Part shown: piece by piece, positions 1-11,660 of the stretch
Numbering within the stretch: the first letter of the stretch is position 1
How the letters are laid out: each line of letters starts with the position of its first letter
NCBI GenBank assembly: GCA_030549775.1
Contig: CM060172.1
Location: forward strand, 7,365,861 to 7,429,860
Length of the DNA stretch: 64,000 bases
Source of the DNA: Tamarix chinensis
Lineage: Eukaryota; Streptophyta; Magnoliopsida; Caryophyllales; Tamaricaceae
Reading direction: 5' to 3'
Program-made: the position numbers and the translations under genes
The notes under the pieces: model-generated
The model's database searches: none
What the model saw: the letters and a program-made list of their open reading frames with translations, nothing else
Told to the model about the DNA's origin: nothing

Positions 1-684
1 GTACTTTGCTAAGGAAATTAGTGAGTAAGTGCTAAGGATTGGAATATCAAGTTACCACATGCTGAGTTTGCTTACAATCGAAGTCCTTCTACTATAATAA
101 GCTCTAGTCCATTTGAGATAGTATATGGTATTAATCCATATATGTTGATTGATATGGTGCCATTGAAGAAAGGAGAAGTGAATAATTATGATGCACAAAA
201 GAGAGTGGATTTCTTTCAAAAACTTCATCAACAAATCAAGCACAATATTGAGAAGGCAAATGAAGTATACAGGACGAGTGCAAACAAGCATAAGAATTAA
301 CATATTTTTTAACCTGGAGATTTGGTATGGTTACACTTAAGGAAGGAGAGATTTACTAAGTTAAGTAAATATAAGCTTATGCCAAGGGTGGATTGTCCCT
401 TTAAAGTACTTCAAAAATTTGGATAAAGTGCTTATGAGCTAGATTTGCAAGATTCATATTGTGGGGTATCAAGGATATTCAATGTTGGAGACATTAGCCC
501 TTTTTATGGCAATGCAAATTTGAGGAAAATTTCAAATCAACAAGGGGAGAATGATATAGGATCAAACTCTCAAGAATTGTCATTCATAATTATGGACCCA
601 ATTATTCTTCATTGGGAAAAGATCTCCCATAAAGTTGAAGACAAATGGATGGTTACGTGGCTAGAAATGTACCCTACAAGCTAA
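1..684 (+). pseudogene. Ty3/gypsy integrase C-terminal remnant
   Basis: This is the 3' end of a retrotransposon pol gene, covering the end of the integrase core and the C-terminal DNA-binding region. From about base 50 the frame reads LPHAEFAYNRSPSTIISSSP and then FEIVYGINPYM, the usual motif after the integrase core. It continues to the GPF/Y-type module ([14 protein letters not shown], then [17 protein letters not shown]) and to VSRIFNVGDISPFYGNANL near the stop at 684. Stops at about 298-312 and 424 break the frame. Upstream pol lies outside the window. The tail after SPFY has no visible chromodomain, so the lineage may differ from the chromoviruses further right. Seen: the motifs. Inferred: an inactive copy. 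Confidence 0.85.
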
Positions 685-732
685 TAAGCGTACTTGAATG
701 TGCATGGCATGCATGAAGTGCATGGCCACATG

Positions 733-1100
733 TATGGGGAGTAAATGTTCAACTTAATTTTTTTTAATTATTAATTTATCTAATTAACTAATTAATTATT
801 AGGGTTAGGTATTAGTTAGAGCATACAGTTAGCATAAAGTAGTATAATATCTTTTAGCTTGGTATATTTTTAATTATTCTTTTTACCTAAATTGTAGACT
901 GGCTATATAAAGACATGAAAGTTACAATTAGATGTAGATGTTGATGATCCATTATTGATGTTGAATACATTTTGAATTCTGTGTAAGTTCAATTCAAGTT
1001 AATCAAATCTATGGGAATGTCTAATCTCTTTATCTGTGTGAATTAGAGATTAAGTTCTATCCTTTATGCTCTCTATAATCCACATTTTCTAGCCATGACC
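733..1100 (+). mobile_element. 3' LTR of the leftmost gypsy element (polypurine tract at 733-745)
   Basis: A purine-rich stretch (ATGGGGAGTAAA) ends just before a TGTTC start at 746, as expected for a polypurine tract and LTR start. An AT-rich region and a TATA-type box follow. The 3' limit is uncertain because no clear CA end or target duplication could be paired with the left side; about 1100 is a guess based on a change in composition. Confidence 0.5.
903..912 (+). promoter_or_regulatory. Candidate LTR TATA box
   Basis: CTATATAAAG lies about 160 bases into the inferred LTR, a usual place for the promoter of a plant LTR retrotransposon. No start site can be proven from sequence alone. Confidence 0.4.
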
Positions 1101-1140
1101 ATCATCTAAACATCACCCAAAATCAAAGCTTATTTGAAAT

Positions 1141-1270
1141 GCTAAACTGATTTTAACATTCAAAATCGTAACCCTAAAATCCAAACTATAACATAACCTT
1201 AACCCTAAAATTCAAAGCTAAACCCTAACCCTAACCCACGAAATCATCTTCCATTAAACCCTAACCATCA
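1141..1270. repeat. Degenerate telomere-like (CCCTAA) repeats
   Basis: Several copies of ACCCTAA occur in about 100 bases, including AACCCTAACCCTAACCC near 1221-1238 and scattered single units. The plant telomere unit is TTTAGGG. The array is too short and irregular for a chromosome end, so it is an interstitial trace or a repeat-rich part of an older element. Confidence 0.55.
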
Positions 1271-1624
1271 AATCATTATCATCACCAAAACATCATTGTT
1301 GAATCAATGTCATATACATCTCATCACATTCTAACCATCATCATCATTCACCCATAACCACCAAATCATAATCATCAAATTCGATTCATCATCATCTTTA
1401 GTTTACCATATTCGAATGCCTTTATCATCTAACCGTCATGTTAGAAGCTTATTCTTATTAATCTCAATATAACCAAGACTTAATCTCACATAACTGAGAA
1501 TTCCATCCTCCCACACACATAAAAATATATGATCCATATAATTTGAGAAAATTTATTGATATTTACTTTAACATTTCTATACTTCATCTCTCATGATGTT
1601 GCCATATTTTTGTTCTTCATCATT
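1271..1624. other. No gene seen; possible SIRE internal 3' region
   Basis: Stretch rich in ATCATC and CATC words, without a readable frame. The last 70 bases (TTCTTCATCATTAAAAAG before the polypurine tract) resemble the 3' internal end of SIRE-type copia elements, so part of it may belong to the element at 1625. Confidence 0.3.
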
Positions 1625-3150
1625 AAAAAGGGGGAGAGTGTTGGCCTTATAGGTTAATCAACCTTTATTTTTATCATAACAAACTCAATTATGAATTTGA
1701 CTTATCTTGTTAAGTGTGCATGTGTATGATAGAAAAAGGTAAAGTATCCGAAACTTAACTAAGTCAAGGAGTACTAAGGAGATCAAGTTTACAAGTTATA
1801 TCCTAAGCACAAGCCAAAGATCAACAAGGAGGACAAAATAAGACTCTAGCTTCAAGCACTTCAATTTTATATGTATAATACACAAACTATGAAGGGATAA
1901 GCAAAGGTTCTTAAGATACCAAGACTCAAGCTTCAAAGAGTATGCTATGGTCTTAGGTTTTATGTACATAAGATTTATGTATTGAGCACTTAGATAGTTC
2001 AATTATTTGACATTTCTATTCCTATTCAAAAATCATTTCAAAAGACCTTAAAGTCAAAAATCATTTCAATCGACCTTAAAGTCATTTCATGTATCAAAAA
2101 TATTTCCAAGTATTTTTATAAAAGGTTGTCTTAAATTGAAGTAGTTTTCCTTTTTATTTGACTTGCAAAATTCACTATAAATTCTATAGAAATTATTTTC
2201 GATTGAGTAATACTTCTTTTTAAATCTTAAAATGTCTAATTTATAGAAAAAAAAATATAGCACATAATTTCGAGCTATATAGATCAAGTTTTTTTTCTTG
2301 GAAAAGGTGCATAATGCTAAAAACTGACTCAACTGATTGTCTGATTTCTTAAAACCAGTTGACTTATATGTCAGAACTAGTTAACCGGTTTTAATATTGA
2401 TCAACTAGCCTTTGCATTTTTGATATTTTTTACCAATTGAAATTTAACTTTCGGTATACTTTTTACACGCAACGGCTAGTGTTAATTTTTCTCATATTTT
2501 AACTTCATAAATAAGAGTTATTAGGCTTAAATAAACAAAAATCCATCTAGCACAACCCTTTTAAAATCATCATTTTCATATCTTACAAAGAATCAAAGAG
2601 AGTTTTTATTTTATAATTTAAAATCTTATCTAGTGCTCAATTTTTTCTTTATATTAAGCTAGAGTGTCGTGCACTTATAATTATTATTTTTCTAGTTAGA
2701 TAAAAATCTTAACTAGTGATTACTCACTTTCATATGCTATCTAGTGAAGATTTTTATTTTAGTCATTAAAACTCATCATCTCAAGAACCACTGAAGAGTT
2801 TTTTTTTTATCTAGCATTCCTAAGAGAGGTCATTGAGATTGTAGTCTCATAAATCTAAAAAGAACATCTGAGCAAAGTGTAAATCATCTTCTAGAGGGTC
2901 ATTGAGATTATAGGCTCATAAACCAAGAAAGGTATGATCATCATCAAACACCCACTATAAATATTTAGTGATTCAAATTCAAAAGGAAAAACCTTTTGGT
3001 AGTGGATGTAGAGAAACTTTGTAGAGTTTCTTGAACTACTATAAATCATGTTTTTATTGTCTACCATCATTCTACTTATTTCTTAATAAGTTTTAATTTA
3101 GAATTATTGTTACAAAATACTCTATTCACCTCCCTTAAATTATCCATACA
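1625..3150 (+). mobile_element. SIRE/Maximus-like Ty1/copia polypurine tract and 3' LTR
   Basis: The run AAAAAGGGGGAGAG (1625-1638) followed by TGTTGGCC at 1639 is the classical polypurine tract and LTR start of SIRE-type copia elements. The LTR runs about 1.5 kb to CCATACA at 3150, just after the TCTATTCACCTCCC stretch common near the 3' end of these LTRs. TATA-like ATAAATAAGAG is near 2507. Inside is a pair of related 30-base blocks (near 2825 and 2896, both with GTCATTGAGATT) and several AACCAGTTGAC / TAACCGGTT words. No 5' LTR or coding region is in the window, so this is a truncated copy. It cuts into the D-type LTR that follows. Confidence 0.7.
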
Positions 3151-5723
3151 GGCTTTCATGACATATTTTACCCATCAAATCAACCCAAACATCAAGGTAG
3201 GGCACTAAGGCAACTATTAAATCCACAATCCAAATTAATCCTAAAGTTAATGGTATGTCACTGAGGTAACGACAAAAATAACAAATCCAAATCAATTCCT
3301 TTTTATAGTCTCACATAATGATTACATCCATTTTTAATTACTTAAGGGGATGTAATCAACCTGGGGACATTGAGGTACACTCAGTCATATTGACACCTGA
3401 AGGCAACAAAATATATTTATCCTAGAACCTAGGGACACAATAGTATGCCTAGTCATACTACTGCACAAATGTAACATAATATCATCATACCTCAATCATC
3501 TACTCCTTAAGCATTGATACTTCAAATTTTGTATATAGGTCACCTACAAAGTAGACTAAGGCCTTACTGGGGCTCTATGACACATGCGTGAACCAAAATC
3601 AATGAGTGATACACCTCATCTCTAGGGCGATTGTTCCAAGAGAGCAACCATTTCCAACTTGAAGTCTTTTACTTTAAGCGTTAATATTTTATGATGTGAT
3701 AATAAATTTCATGTATTGCATAATAGTTTTCATTTCCATACTTACACATTTTCCCTTTTATTTTTATTTATTAAGGTAAACCCTAAGGTTATCGGTCTAG
3801 TTCAAGCCAAATTCAACACTAAAGTCAACTAATCAAAAGTCTAATGCTATCCTAATGTCCAAATTATTTACAAAAGATTCATTAGATCAAAATTACCAAA
3901 ATTCCCTTAAAACTATAATTTTATTATTTTATACATTTTCATACCAAACATTATTATTACGAGAATGTTTTTATGAAGAGTATAAAAGACAATAATTCAA
4001 ATTATTTTAGTATGTTGGTAATCATTGTGATTTAGCAATTCACCATATTTTCCACTTTTTTTTCCATTTATTAAGTTGTAACCACAAAACCTAATCATGT
4101 ATTTTTAACATATCTTAAATTGCAAGCCACACATATGTACATTTTATGGCATGATATAGCGTTTAATAGGTAATTAACATCATGGTGCTATAAGAAAACA
4201 TTTCTAACCCTAGAAGATGTGAATAACAATTATTGTACCTTAACCCTAATCATATGTATATGCTTGATGCTATTTATAACAACCCTAAATTCCATAAAAT
4301 ATTAATTATGATATATTTATCATGGCATTTATGTCATAATTTTACAAGGTTATAAAGCATGACAAAAACCTAGACTTACATATATAAATCATTTAACATA
4401 TTACTCACGCATATAACTTAAAAATAATTGTACATACCATTCAATTAACATGTTATCATCTTATCATGCATTTAATAGCACTTAAAAGATATGAAACCAT
4501 ATTATAATTCAACATATAAACAATCCTAACATGCTCACACATAATTTCTACCATATCATTAGTGATTAGATTTACTCAAATCTAATTTTACACAAAATAT
4601 ACAAAATCGTCTTCTTGAAGATCCTCAAGGGTTACCTAAGAAATTAACATTGAATAACATAGTTAATAGAATATAAAACTACACAAAAATAACTAAAATA
4701 TTAATCAAAACCACTTGAGAAAATATTAGCAACTAAATGGATAAATAAGGTAGACCAACAACCCACTAAATAAGGGAGGAGGCAACATCAGGAGGTGTCA
4801 AAGAAATGGGTGAGAAATGCCACCTTTCATTGTTGCTAGGGAGGAGTGACTGCCTAGTATCACCCACTTAAAGGGGATGCTACGGTGGATTTAGCTAAAT
4901 AAAAGGAGGGAGGAAGGGAGTTAGGTGTAATAAAGTAAAGGGGATAGATAAAAATGGCTAAAGGTAAATGGAGGTGATTGGTGGGTTTTGTTGAAGGGGG
5001 TTGGTTCAGTAAGTTTAGGCATAGGTTAGGGGTGTCTTTGGCAATGGTTGCTAATGGTGGGGGTGGATGATTGATGGAAGTGGACGTTGCATGGGGAGGG
5101 AATTGGTGGTGATTTATGTTGCCAAGGAAGGTGGAGCACTAGTGGCTTGAATTATAGATAAAAAAGATGGTGAAGAGGAAAGCAGATGATAAGAACAACC
5201 TTGGAGAATAGAGATAGTTTCATACTTAAGGGAGATTGAGAGAAAGGATAAGGACACAGGATCCATTTTTTGATAATACAAAATGTACAAAAAGGTGAGA
5301 GGTTGAAGGCTTAAATGGATGGTGGTGTGAAGGGAATATTTGAGCAAAACATGGGATAGAGAAGCTTGATGAAAAGGGGGATGTGCATGAGGTGTTGTGT
5401 AGGGAAGGGTCATGATGGGTAGAGGGAGTAGGGTATGGTTACAACATATTATATGATAGGGTAATACTTGAATAGGGCTAGGTGGGCTCAAAAAATTTGG
5501 TTACCAGAATTAGGGTTGCCCGAATTGAATTGGGGTCTAAGCTATGATTAAATTTTGTAATCTAAATCTATCATATTCTAACATAAGTAATTTATATCTA
5601 ATATGCCATAATAATATATATGTTAATGACATATTTAATATAAAACGCACTACAATAATTATTATAATTAATTATACATAATTTTCAATTTATAATTGGG
5701 GTTTATAAAAATGGGGATTTACA
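3151..5723 (-). mobile_element. D-type chromovirus LTR fragment, antisense
   Basis: The + strand is related along its length to the LTRs at 41158-44560, 48115-51438 and 53686-57046. It shares the GGTAGGGCACTAAGGCAACT modules (3193, 3250), the GGGACAC...TATGCCTAGTCATACT segment (near 3430), the AAACCCTAATCATG blocks, the GGTTACCTAAGAAATTAACA block (4630) and the purine-rich stretch at 4780-5500. It ends in GGGATTTACA at 5723, matching the antisense LTR end. The first roughly 600 bases of the family are missing, apparently because the SIRE-like LTR interrupts it. Open frames in the purine-rich part (for example 5114-5491, minus) are proline/serine/leucine-rich low complexity and are not called as genes. 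Confidence 0.7.
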
Positions 5724-6350
5724 CAAAGCCTAAAGCATATCCTCAAAAGTTGGAATAATGTGCTCAGTCTGACTATTTGTAGCTAGATGGAAAGTAGTGC
5801 TCATCTTTAGCCATGTCCCAAAATCTTCTTCCAACTTTTTTGTTGAAGTGTGATAATAATTTGGAATCTTAGTTTGACACAATGTCCTTGGGCACCCCAT
5901 CATTTTATACATCATGCTTCTTGTAAGCACTAACCATCTACTCCATACTCTAGGATGACACTATGAATGCTACCAACTTGGTCACCGAGTCAACTACAAC
6001 CCAAATCAAATTTAAACCACTATAGGTCCTTGGCAAACCAACCACAATGTCCATCAACAAGCCATTCCACTTCCACTAACAAATGTCCAATGGCTAAAAC
6101 AACCCTATTAGACACTTGTGCTCGACCTCAACAAACTTTGCAACCACTCACATCATAGAGAGACATCGATGGATCTGCTTCAGGTCCTTACACAACTTAT
6201 TCCTATAAGGAATGATGGAATAAGCCATGATGACCCTCCCTTAGAATCTTTTTCTTAAGTTCCTTACAAATCTATGGAGCACACCATCTACCTTCAAAAT
6301 TGGCACTACCATCCTAAAAATCTGAAATGCCACTACTTTATTCCCTAGTA
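5724..6350 (-). pseudogene. Element A: integrase remnant
   Basis: Minus-strand integrase of a Ty3/gypsy element. Translating leftward gives EHKCLIGLF then WNGLLMDIVVGLPRTYSGL, matching the start of the catalytic core (first Asp in MDIV), then VVVDSVTKLVAF. Next comes GCPRTLCQTKIPNYYHTSTK, where the second catalytic Asp motif (usually SDRDSRF) is altered, then KKLEEDFGTWLKMSTTFHLA and EHIIPTFEDML at 5730. The sequence stops there against the D-type LTR end, so the C-terminal part and the element's own 3' LTR are missing. Several stops and frame changes make it inactive. Confidence 0.85.
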
Positions 6351-6379
6351 TAGCCCACTTAATCCATTAGAACTTGACA

Positions 6380-7830
6380 TCTCCTGACTCAGTAGCTCAG
6401 ATATCATCAAAGATAGTTGGTATGATCAAGAGAGTGCTCATCCTTACCTCAAGATCCCTAAACCTAATGATCTCAATGCCCATATTTGAAGCTCCTACCA
6501 AGGAACTCATGGAGTGTGAAGTCTTCCTTCTAAGAGCAATTGTTATGACATTAGTGTAAGCCTTATGGTAGGTTAACACCAAATCATAGTCCTTGACCAA
6601 CACACATTGTCTCTATATCAACTTGCACTGAGTGAAGATATATTTGGGGCTCTTATTATCTGTAAAGAACTTACACTACACTCCATATACTTAATATTTC
6701 TAGATCTTTAGGGTAAAACCACTACGACTAGCTTGAGGTCATGATTAAGGTATTTCTTCTCATGTGCCTTCAGCTGGAGGGAAACATATACCGGTACCCT
6801 TTCATGCTGCATGAACACACACCCCAGACAATGACTTGATGCGTCACTATATATGTCAAATCCCCTTATGCCTAATGATTAGGTAAGAATCGTAGTTGAC
6901 GTTAGCCTCCACTTGAGCTCCCCAAAATCCTTTGTGCACTTATCATCCTAATGAAAGAGCACCATCATCTTAAATAAGGTAGTCAAAGGAATAGCAATCC
7001 TAAAAATATTTCAAACAAAACATCTATAGTAGCATTCTAAAAATAAGAAACTGCATACCTTCCTAACATTTCTTGGTGTTGACCACTCTGATACTGCTCA
7101 GATCTTTGAAGGATCTACCTACAAAACATCATTTAAGATGAGATATCTAAGGAAAGTTGTGTCATTTAGCCAAAACTCATACTTCAAGAGCATGGTGTAC
7201 AACTAAAGTGTCCTCAACATTACTAATTTCTGCCTCAAATGCTACACATCCTCTATTTGAGTCTTGATTAGATCAAGATATTATCAATGATGACATCAAA
7301 GAACTAATTGATGTATTACTAGAAGATGTAGATTATGAGGGCCATGAACACCACCAGTGCATTCATGAGTCCAAAGTATATCATGGTGAAATCATAATGG
7401 CCATACCTCATCTTGAAGGCTATCTTTGGTATGTCCCTCTCGATAATCCTCAACTAATGATACCATAATATGAGATCAATCTTCAAAAATAGTACAACCA
7501 CATGTAAATGATGGAAAAGGTTTTTGTTCTAAGGTAAAGGATAGTAGTTCCTCATAGTGATTTGGTTCAACCCTCGGTAATTGATGTAGAGTCTCAACTT
7601 ACCATCCTTTTTCCTCAAAAAAATGATTGGTTTCCTCTAAGGTGATACAATTTGTTAAATGTACCCCTTCTCTAATAAAGCCTCCAAGTGCGTATGTAAA
7701 CTGGCCGTCTAGGTCGACACCGTGTAATAGGGTGCCTTTGACACAAGCTCGTCCATGGTAGAAGGTTCATTATGATGTCTATCTCTTGCTCTATCAACAT
7801 ACCCAGGATCTCATCAGGAAATATGTCAGG
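6380..7830 (-). pseudogene. Element A: reverse transcriptase and RNase H remnant
   Basis: Minus-strand pol. RNase H end: CKFFTDNKSPKYIFTQ then LVKDYDLVLTYHKAYTNVIT and LRRKTSHSM (6397-6690), matching the FTDHKSLKY and YHPGKANVVADALSRK signatures. Leftward-reading RT blocks follow up to about 7800, including the region of VHDAL/GFTNAP-type motifs around 7340-7450 and the palm start near 7600. Multiple stops and frameshifts are present. The order integrase, RNase H, RT, protease, gag from left to right confirms the minus orientation of one element. Confidence 0.75.
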
Positions 7831-8400
7831 AAACTTTTGAATTATTAGGATATCCTCAATAGATGGCTCCTCAACACCTAAGTCCTTAATGCTACATAAT
7901 TAGAGCGGGCACCCCTTAAGTACCAACATATCAAGCATAACTATGAACATTATCCTAACCGAGGGCCTATCTTTGCATATCTAGTAAGAGACCCAAAAAC
8001 CCTTTGTTCCCTTGAGTACCACACACTCCTTTGTGCAATCTATCACAACTCAATATCTTAAGAGCATATATATCCCAAGGATAATGTCAAAGCCATAAAG
8101 TTCAATCTCTAAAAGGTCTACCAAAAGTTTAACTCTTCTATGACTGAAGTTACATCTCTGTAGAACCTAATACGTGTAATTTTACCCACAGATAGGAGCA
8201 CAATAGAAGCATATATCCTATTAGAAAGAACCATAGTTGTCCTAGTTATGAAAATAGTAGACACAAACGAAGGCAAAGGACTAAAATCAAATAACACATA
8301 AGAAATAAAGGAAGAAACTATAATATGATGACACCTACCTACCTCTTAAACTCTGAATGACTCATCACATTTAGGAAACTACTTGTATATAGTTCAGAAA
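7831..8400 (-). pseudogene. Element A: retroviral-type protease region
   Basis: Between the RT start and the gag zinc-knuckle region lies a stretch whose + strand words (for example ATATATCCCAAGGATAATGTCAAAG near 8070, matching the ILGMD motif region in element B at about 20190) correspond to the protease-RT linker of the family. The active site is not readable with certainty. Placed mainly by position and similarity to the better preserved protease of element B. Confidence 0.5.
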
Positions 8401-9689
8401 ACCTACTTGAATCCTAGCCTAGATTAAAAGTATAGGGTCTTTAAACCCTATACTGTAGTGTAGTCCTGTTACCTCCACTATTTGTTGCCTAAGCTCGCTA
8501 AGCTAGTTGCATGTGCACCACCATACTCTATAAATGTGTCTGCCCTTACAGGATGCTACCTTTAACAACATGACATTCTAACAAATAGTTCCTTATTATA
8601 CCATAGCTATGACATTGAACCAATTTCCCATCACAATCTATCCCCATGTGGTTCTTACCACACTGCTAACATATAAAAGCATATAACAATAGGTTGGCTT
8701 CACTACCTCCATAGCGAGGTACAAACCTTAACTAGTGACTACTTATGGTCTGAAATTGCTTCTCTCCTCCTTAGTGTTGACCACCCTCAAATCTTCACTT
8801 AATCATTTAATAGACACTACATTCCTACAAAATCAATGATTCCTTCAAGGCTTAATCATATAAAGCTCGCAAGTTATTCACTTAATTCCCTACAAGCATT
8901 TTCTAAAGTATCAAACTCAGTCCCAACTAGAATTGGTGAACATTCCTACTCACCAATGTTGACCTCTTAAGAAAAGTGGACTAGATCCTATTAGAGCCTA
9001 TAGTAATCCTTTACCATAAATATACCTTTATCTAACACCATAAACTTATAACAATTTACCATCCTTAGATGGATAGGGTAGAAACAAACCCTAAGAACCT
9101 TAATAAAAATCTTCTACTGATTTCTAGTGGTGCCTCTATCTGTTGAACTCTTCACCACTTGTCAACACAACCTCGCAAGTGGAATGCTCCAATTTCCACT
9201 CACTTACCCTTAGGTAACCACTTTCCAAAAATATTATCTTAAAATCGCTCATGCATTACTCCAACACATTCAGGTCCTCCTATCCCTCAAAGAATAACAA
9301 GTAATGAAGACTTACCTTGAGAAGCTAATCCTCTGATGGCAACACTAGGAAAGGAGGTGGTAGCAGTAGTTGTGGAGCCTACTTACACATAATATGCCAC
9401 TCTAAGAAGGCCCAAACAGTCTCTATGAAACTCTTAAGATGCTAGTTTGAAGCCATCGAGATCATAAAATGCTAAACCATGTTAGAAAAGGCCAACTACC
9501 ATCTAAATAGTTAGTACACATGGAGGTAGCAAAATGCATAAAAGGCTTGAAGTTAGTCTTATCTAAGAAATTTAAGGCCAACTCCCAACCCAAAATAATA
9601 CTCACTCACAGACTAAAGCAAATTCTATAAACTCAGATGAGGCTAAACAAATTCATTTTCATACAGCAACATGAGGCCTTAAAACTATA
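8401..9689 (-). pseudogene. Element A: gag remnant
   Basis: Minus-strand gag by position, between the protease region and the primer-binding site. A degraded zinc-knuckle region sits near 8500-8660, and the capsid-like part runs to about 9650. Frames are broken by many stops and no long frame survives. It encodes the structural particle protein in intact relatives. The call depends more on context than on motifs. Confidence 0.55.
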
Positions 9690-9705
9690 GACTTTGATAC
9701 CAACT
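9690..9705 (-). other. Element A primer-binding site (degenerate)
   Basis: The reverse complement reads TTGGTATCAAAGTC, close to TGGTATCAGAGC, the complement of the initiator tRNA-Met 3' end used by many plant Ty3/gypsy elements. It lies immediately inside the 5' LTR that starts at 9706. Confidence 0.7.
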
Positions 9706-9965
9706 TATAGCACCCCTAAATTTTGAACCAAAAAAATTTCATTTTAAAGATAATTTGGATGAGTTTATAAAAGAAAAAGTTGGGAAAGTTACCACAGCAT
9801 CAACATTGAGAAAGGTGGGATCATCACACAGCCCACGCTTGAAGTAAGGAAAAATGGAACCATGAAAAAATAAAACTTACTCTACTCATAATACAACATG
9901 CAAAATCCCTTCTAAACTTGCTTCTTTGGGATCCTAGTTGCACTATGTTCCCCCTTCTATTACAG
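9706..9965 (-). mobile_element. Element A 5' LTR, first part (antisense)
   Basis: Starts TATAGCACCCCTAAATTTTG, a decayed antisense LTR start. ACCAAAAAAATTTCATTTTA resembles 31470-31505, which places it in the F-type LTR family. The LTR is interrupted by the LINE at about 9966 and very probably resumes at 25816 (see that entry). Confidence 0.6.
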
Positions 9966-9989
9966 GGGACAAAATTCGTGTGTCTCTAC

Positions 9990-10780
9990 AAAAAGATAAG
10001 GTGGAGAATTGCAGTGCTGATTGGCGATGGGCTATAGTTTGCTATATAATTTGGTATCGGCCATATCAAGGATAAATAATAAGATTTATGAAAAATAATT
10101 AGTAGGGTGTGAAGGAACCTAAGGTGTTATTACATGATCAAGGCTTTGTAGTGTTTAAATTTGAATCTCAAGAGGACAAGGACTGGGTGCTTACAAAACC
10201 TTATTTGTCTTTCATGAATAGACATTTCACTTTAAAGGCTTAGCATAAGAAGTTTCAGTTTTCAAAAGAAAAATTCCAATTTCTGCCTTTATGGATAAAA
10301 CTTATTAATCTTCCTCTAGATTATTGGGATATAGATTCCCTAAGTAGGATAGGAAGTGATGTGGGTTGACCCTTACACTTGGATGTAATTACTTCTTTAG
10401 GAGATAGGATTTCCTTTGCTCGTATGCTAGTGGAAGTTGATGTTTCAAAGAGGCTAGTGGATTCTGTTGAGATTTTGGACCCTGATAGAGAGACTCTGAT
10501 TCATAAAGTGGTTTATGAATGGAGGCCTACTTTTTATTCTAATTATAATGTTTCTAGCCATTCATCTAAGAATTATTTGAAAGCTAAGGCTGCTAAAAAT
10601 TAGGCCTCCTATCTTCATAATCAAAAAGATAAAGTACCTGATCCTAGTGTTGAGACTCAGCCAAAGTAGTGGAGAGTGGTTCATAGGGAGACTTCTCATA
10701 ATGCTACTCAGAAAGAGGGGTCTGATTTAAGTAAAAGGCCATATGTTCAGCCCTCCTCTTCTTTAGTAGGACTGGTATGT
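9990..10780 (+). pseudogene. LINE ORF1 (DUF4283-type nucleic-acid-binding protein)
   Basis: Reading frame with stops: DWRWAIVCYIIWYRPYQG, then VLLHDQGFVVFKFESQEDKD, WVLTKPYLSFMNRHFTLKA, LPLWIKLINLPLDYWDIDS, GDRISFARMLVEVDV and VVYEWRP. This is the typical DUF4283 layout with the conserved PLWIKLxxLPLxYW block, also found in plant L1 ORF1 and related proteins. The longest open piece is 10379-10603. Intact relatives bind the element RNA. The usual CCHC knuckle after VVYEWRP-type sequence is not visible. Inactive. Confidence 0.8.
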
Positions 10781-10924
10781 TTAGGGGAATCAATGAATAA
10801 ATTGATTGTTTGAGAGGATGTGATGATTTTCTGGATCAATATGCTAATCATGAAAGGGGTACAGGTAATTTTTTTATTAATGATACTGTGATGCTTAACA
10901 CAATTATTGATAATATCTATGATA

Positions 10925-11660
10925 GGGGTATGGAATGTCCAAGGCTTGAATAAGCCTTATAAAAAAAAAGGAGTTGAAGCACTGGTTATCAATACATAAA
11001 TTTTCCCTTTTGGGGTTGGTAGAAACTAGAATAAAATGTAATAATGCTGACAAGATTTGTGGTAGATTAGGTCAGAATTGGCAGATGTTAAGTAACTATG
11101 ATCATCATTCTAATGGTATGATTTTGTGTATATGGGACAAGAATGTATCGGATTTACAGCTAATTGCTAAATGTGAGCAGGCAATGCACTTGTTAGTGAC
11201 TGATATAGGATCTGGCGGCAAGTTTTATGCAACTTTCATTTATACTTTTAATCCTGGTGAAGATAGGAAAAGGTTGTGGAACTGGCTATGAGAGCACAAG
11301 GTGGATAAGGAGGCTTGGATTATATTGGGAGATTTCAATGTTGTATTGGAGGCTGATGAGAAATTTCAAGGGAATATTGTCAATTTGAATGATTTCAATG
11401 ATGCAAGAGAGTGCTTCAATTCTCTCTTGGCTCATGCTTTAGGATTTTTAGGGCTGAAGTTCACTTGGTTGAATAGAAATATGGGTGAAAATAGAATCAT
11501 GGCTAAATTAGATAGGGTTTTGGTGAATATGTTTTGAACTTCCTCTTTTCCCCACTCTAAAGCTGAAATTCTAGATCCTCTTTTTTTTTTATCATAGCCC
11601 TAGTCTTGTTCATGTGAATTCAAGGGTTTTCCAGTTTAAGAAGCAATTTAAATTTTTTGA
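10925..11660 (+). pseudogene. LINE ORF2: AP-like endonuclease domain
   Basis: Starts with the signature GVWNVQGLNKPYKKK. A run of nine A (10961-10969) then shifts the frame into KHWLSIHKFSLLGLVETRIK (the catalytic Glu of LVETK/R is present). Next come HHSNGMILCIWDKNV, FYATFIYTFN and WIILGDFNVVLEADEK (the GDFN motif is kept), ending in FTWLNRNMGENRIMAKLDRV. In active LINEs this domain nicks the target DNA. Stops at 11289-11291 (TGA) and 11535-11537 (TGA) break it. Confidence 0.88.

Noticed and set aside
1141..1270. Chromosome end
   Set aside because: Only a few irregular CCCTAA units followed by 62 kb of unrelated sequence.
5114..5491. 125-residue antisense frame
   Set aside because: Low-complexity frame in the purine-rich part of a D-type LTR; no domain and not open in the related LTRs at the same place.
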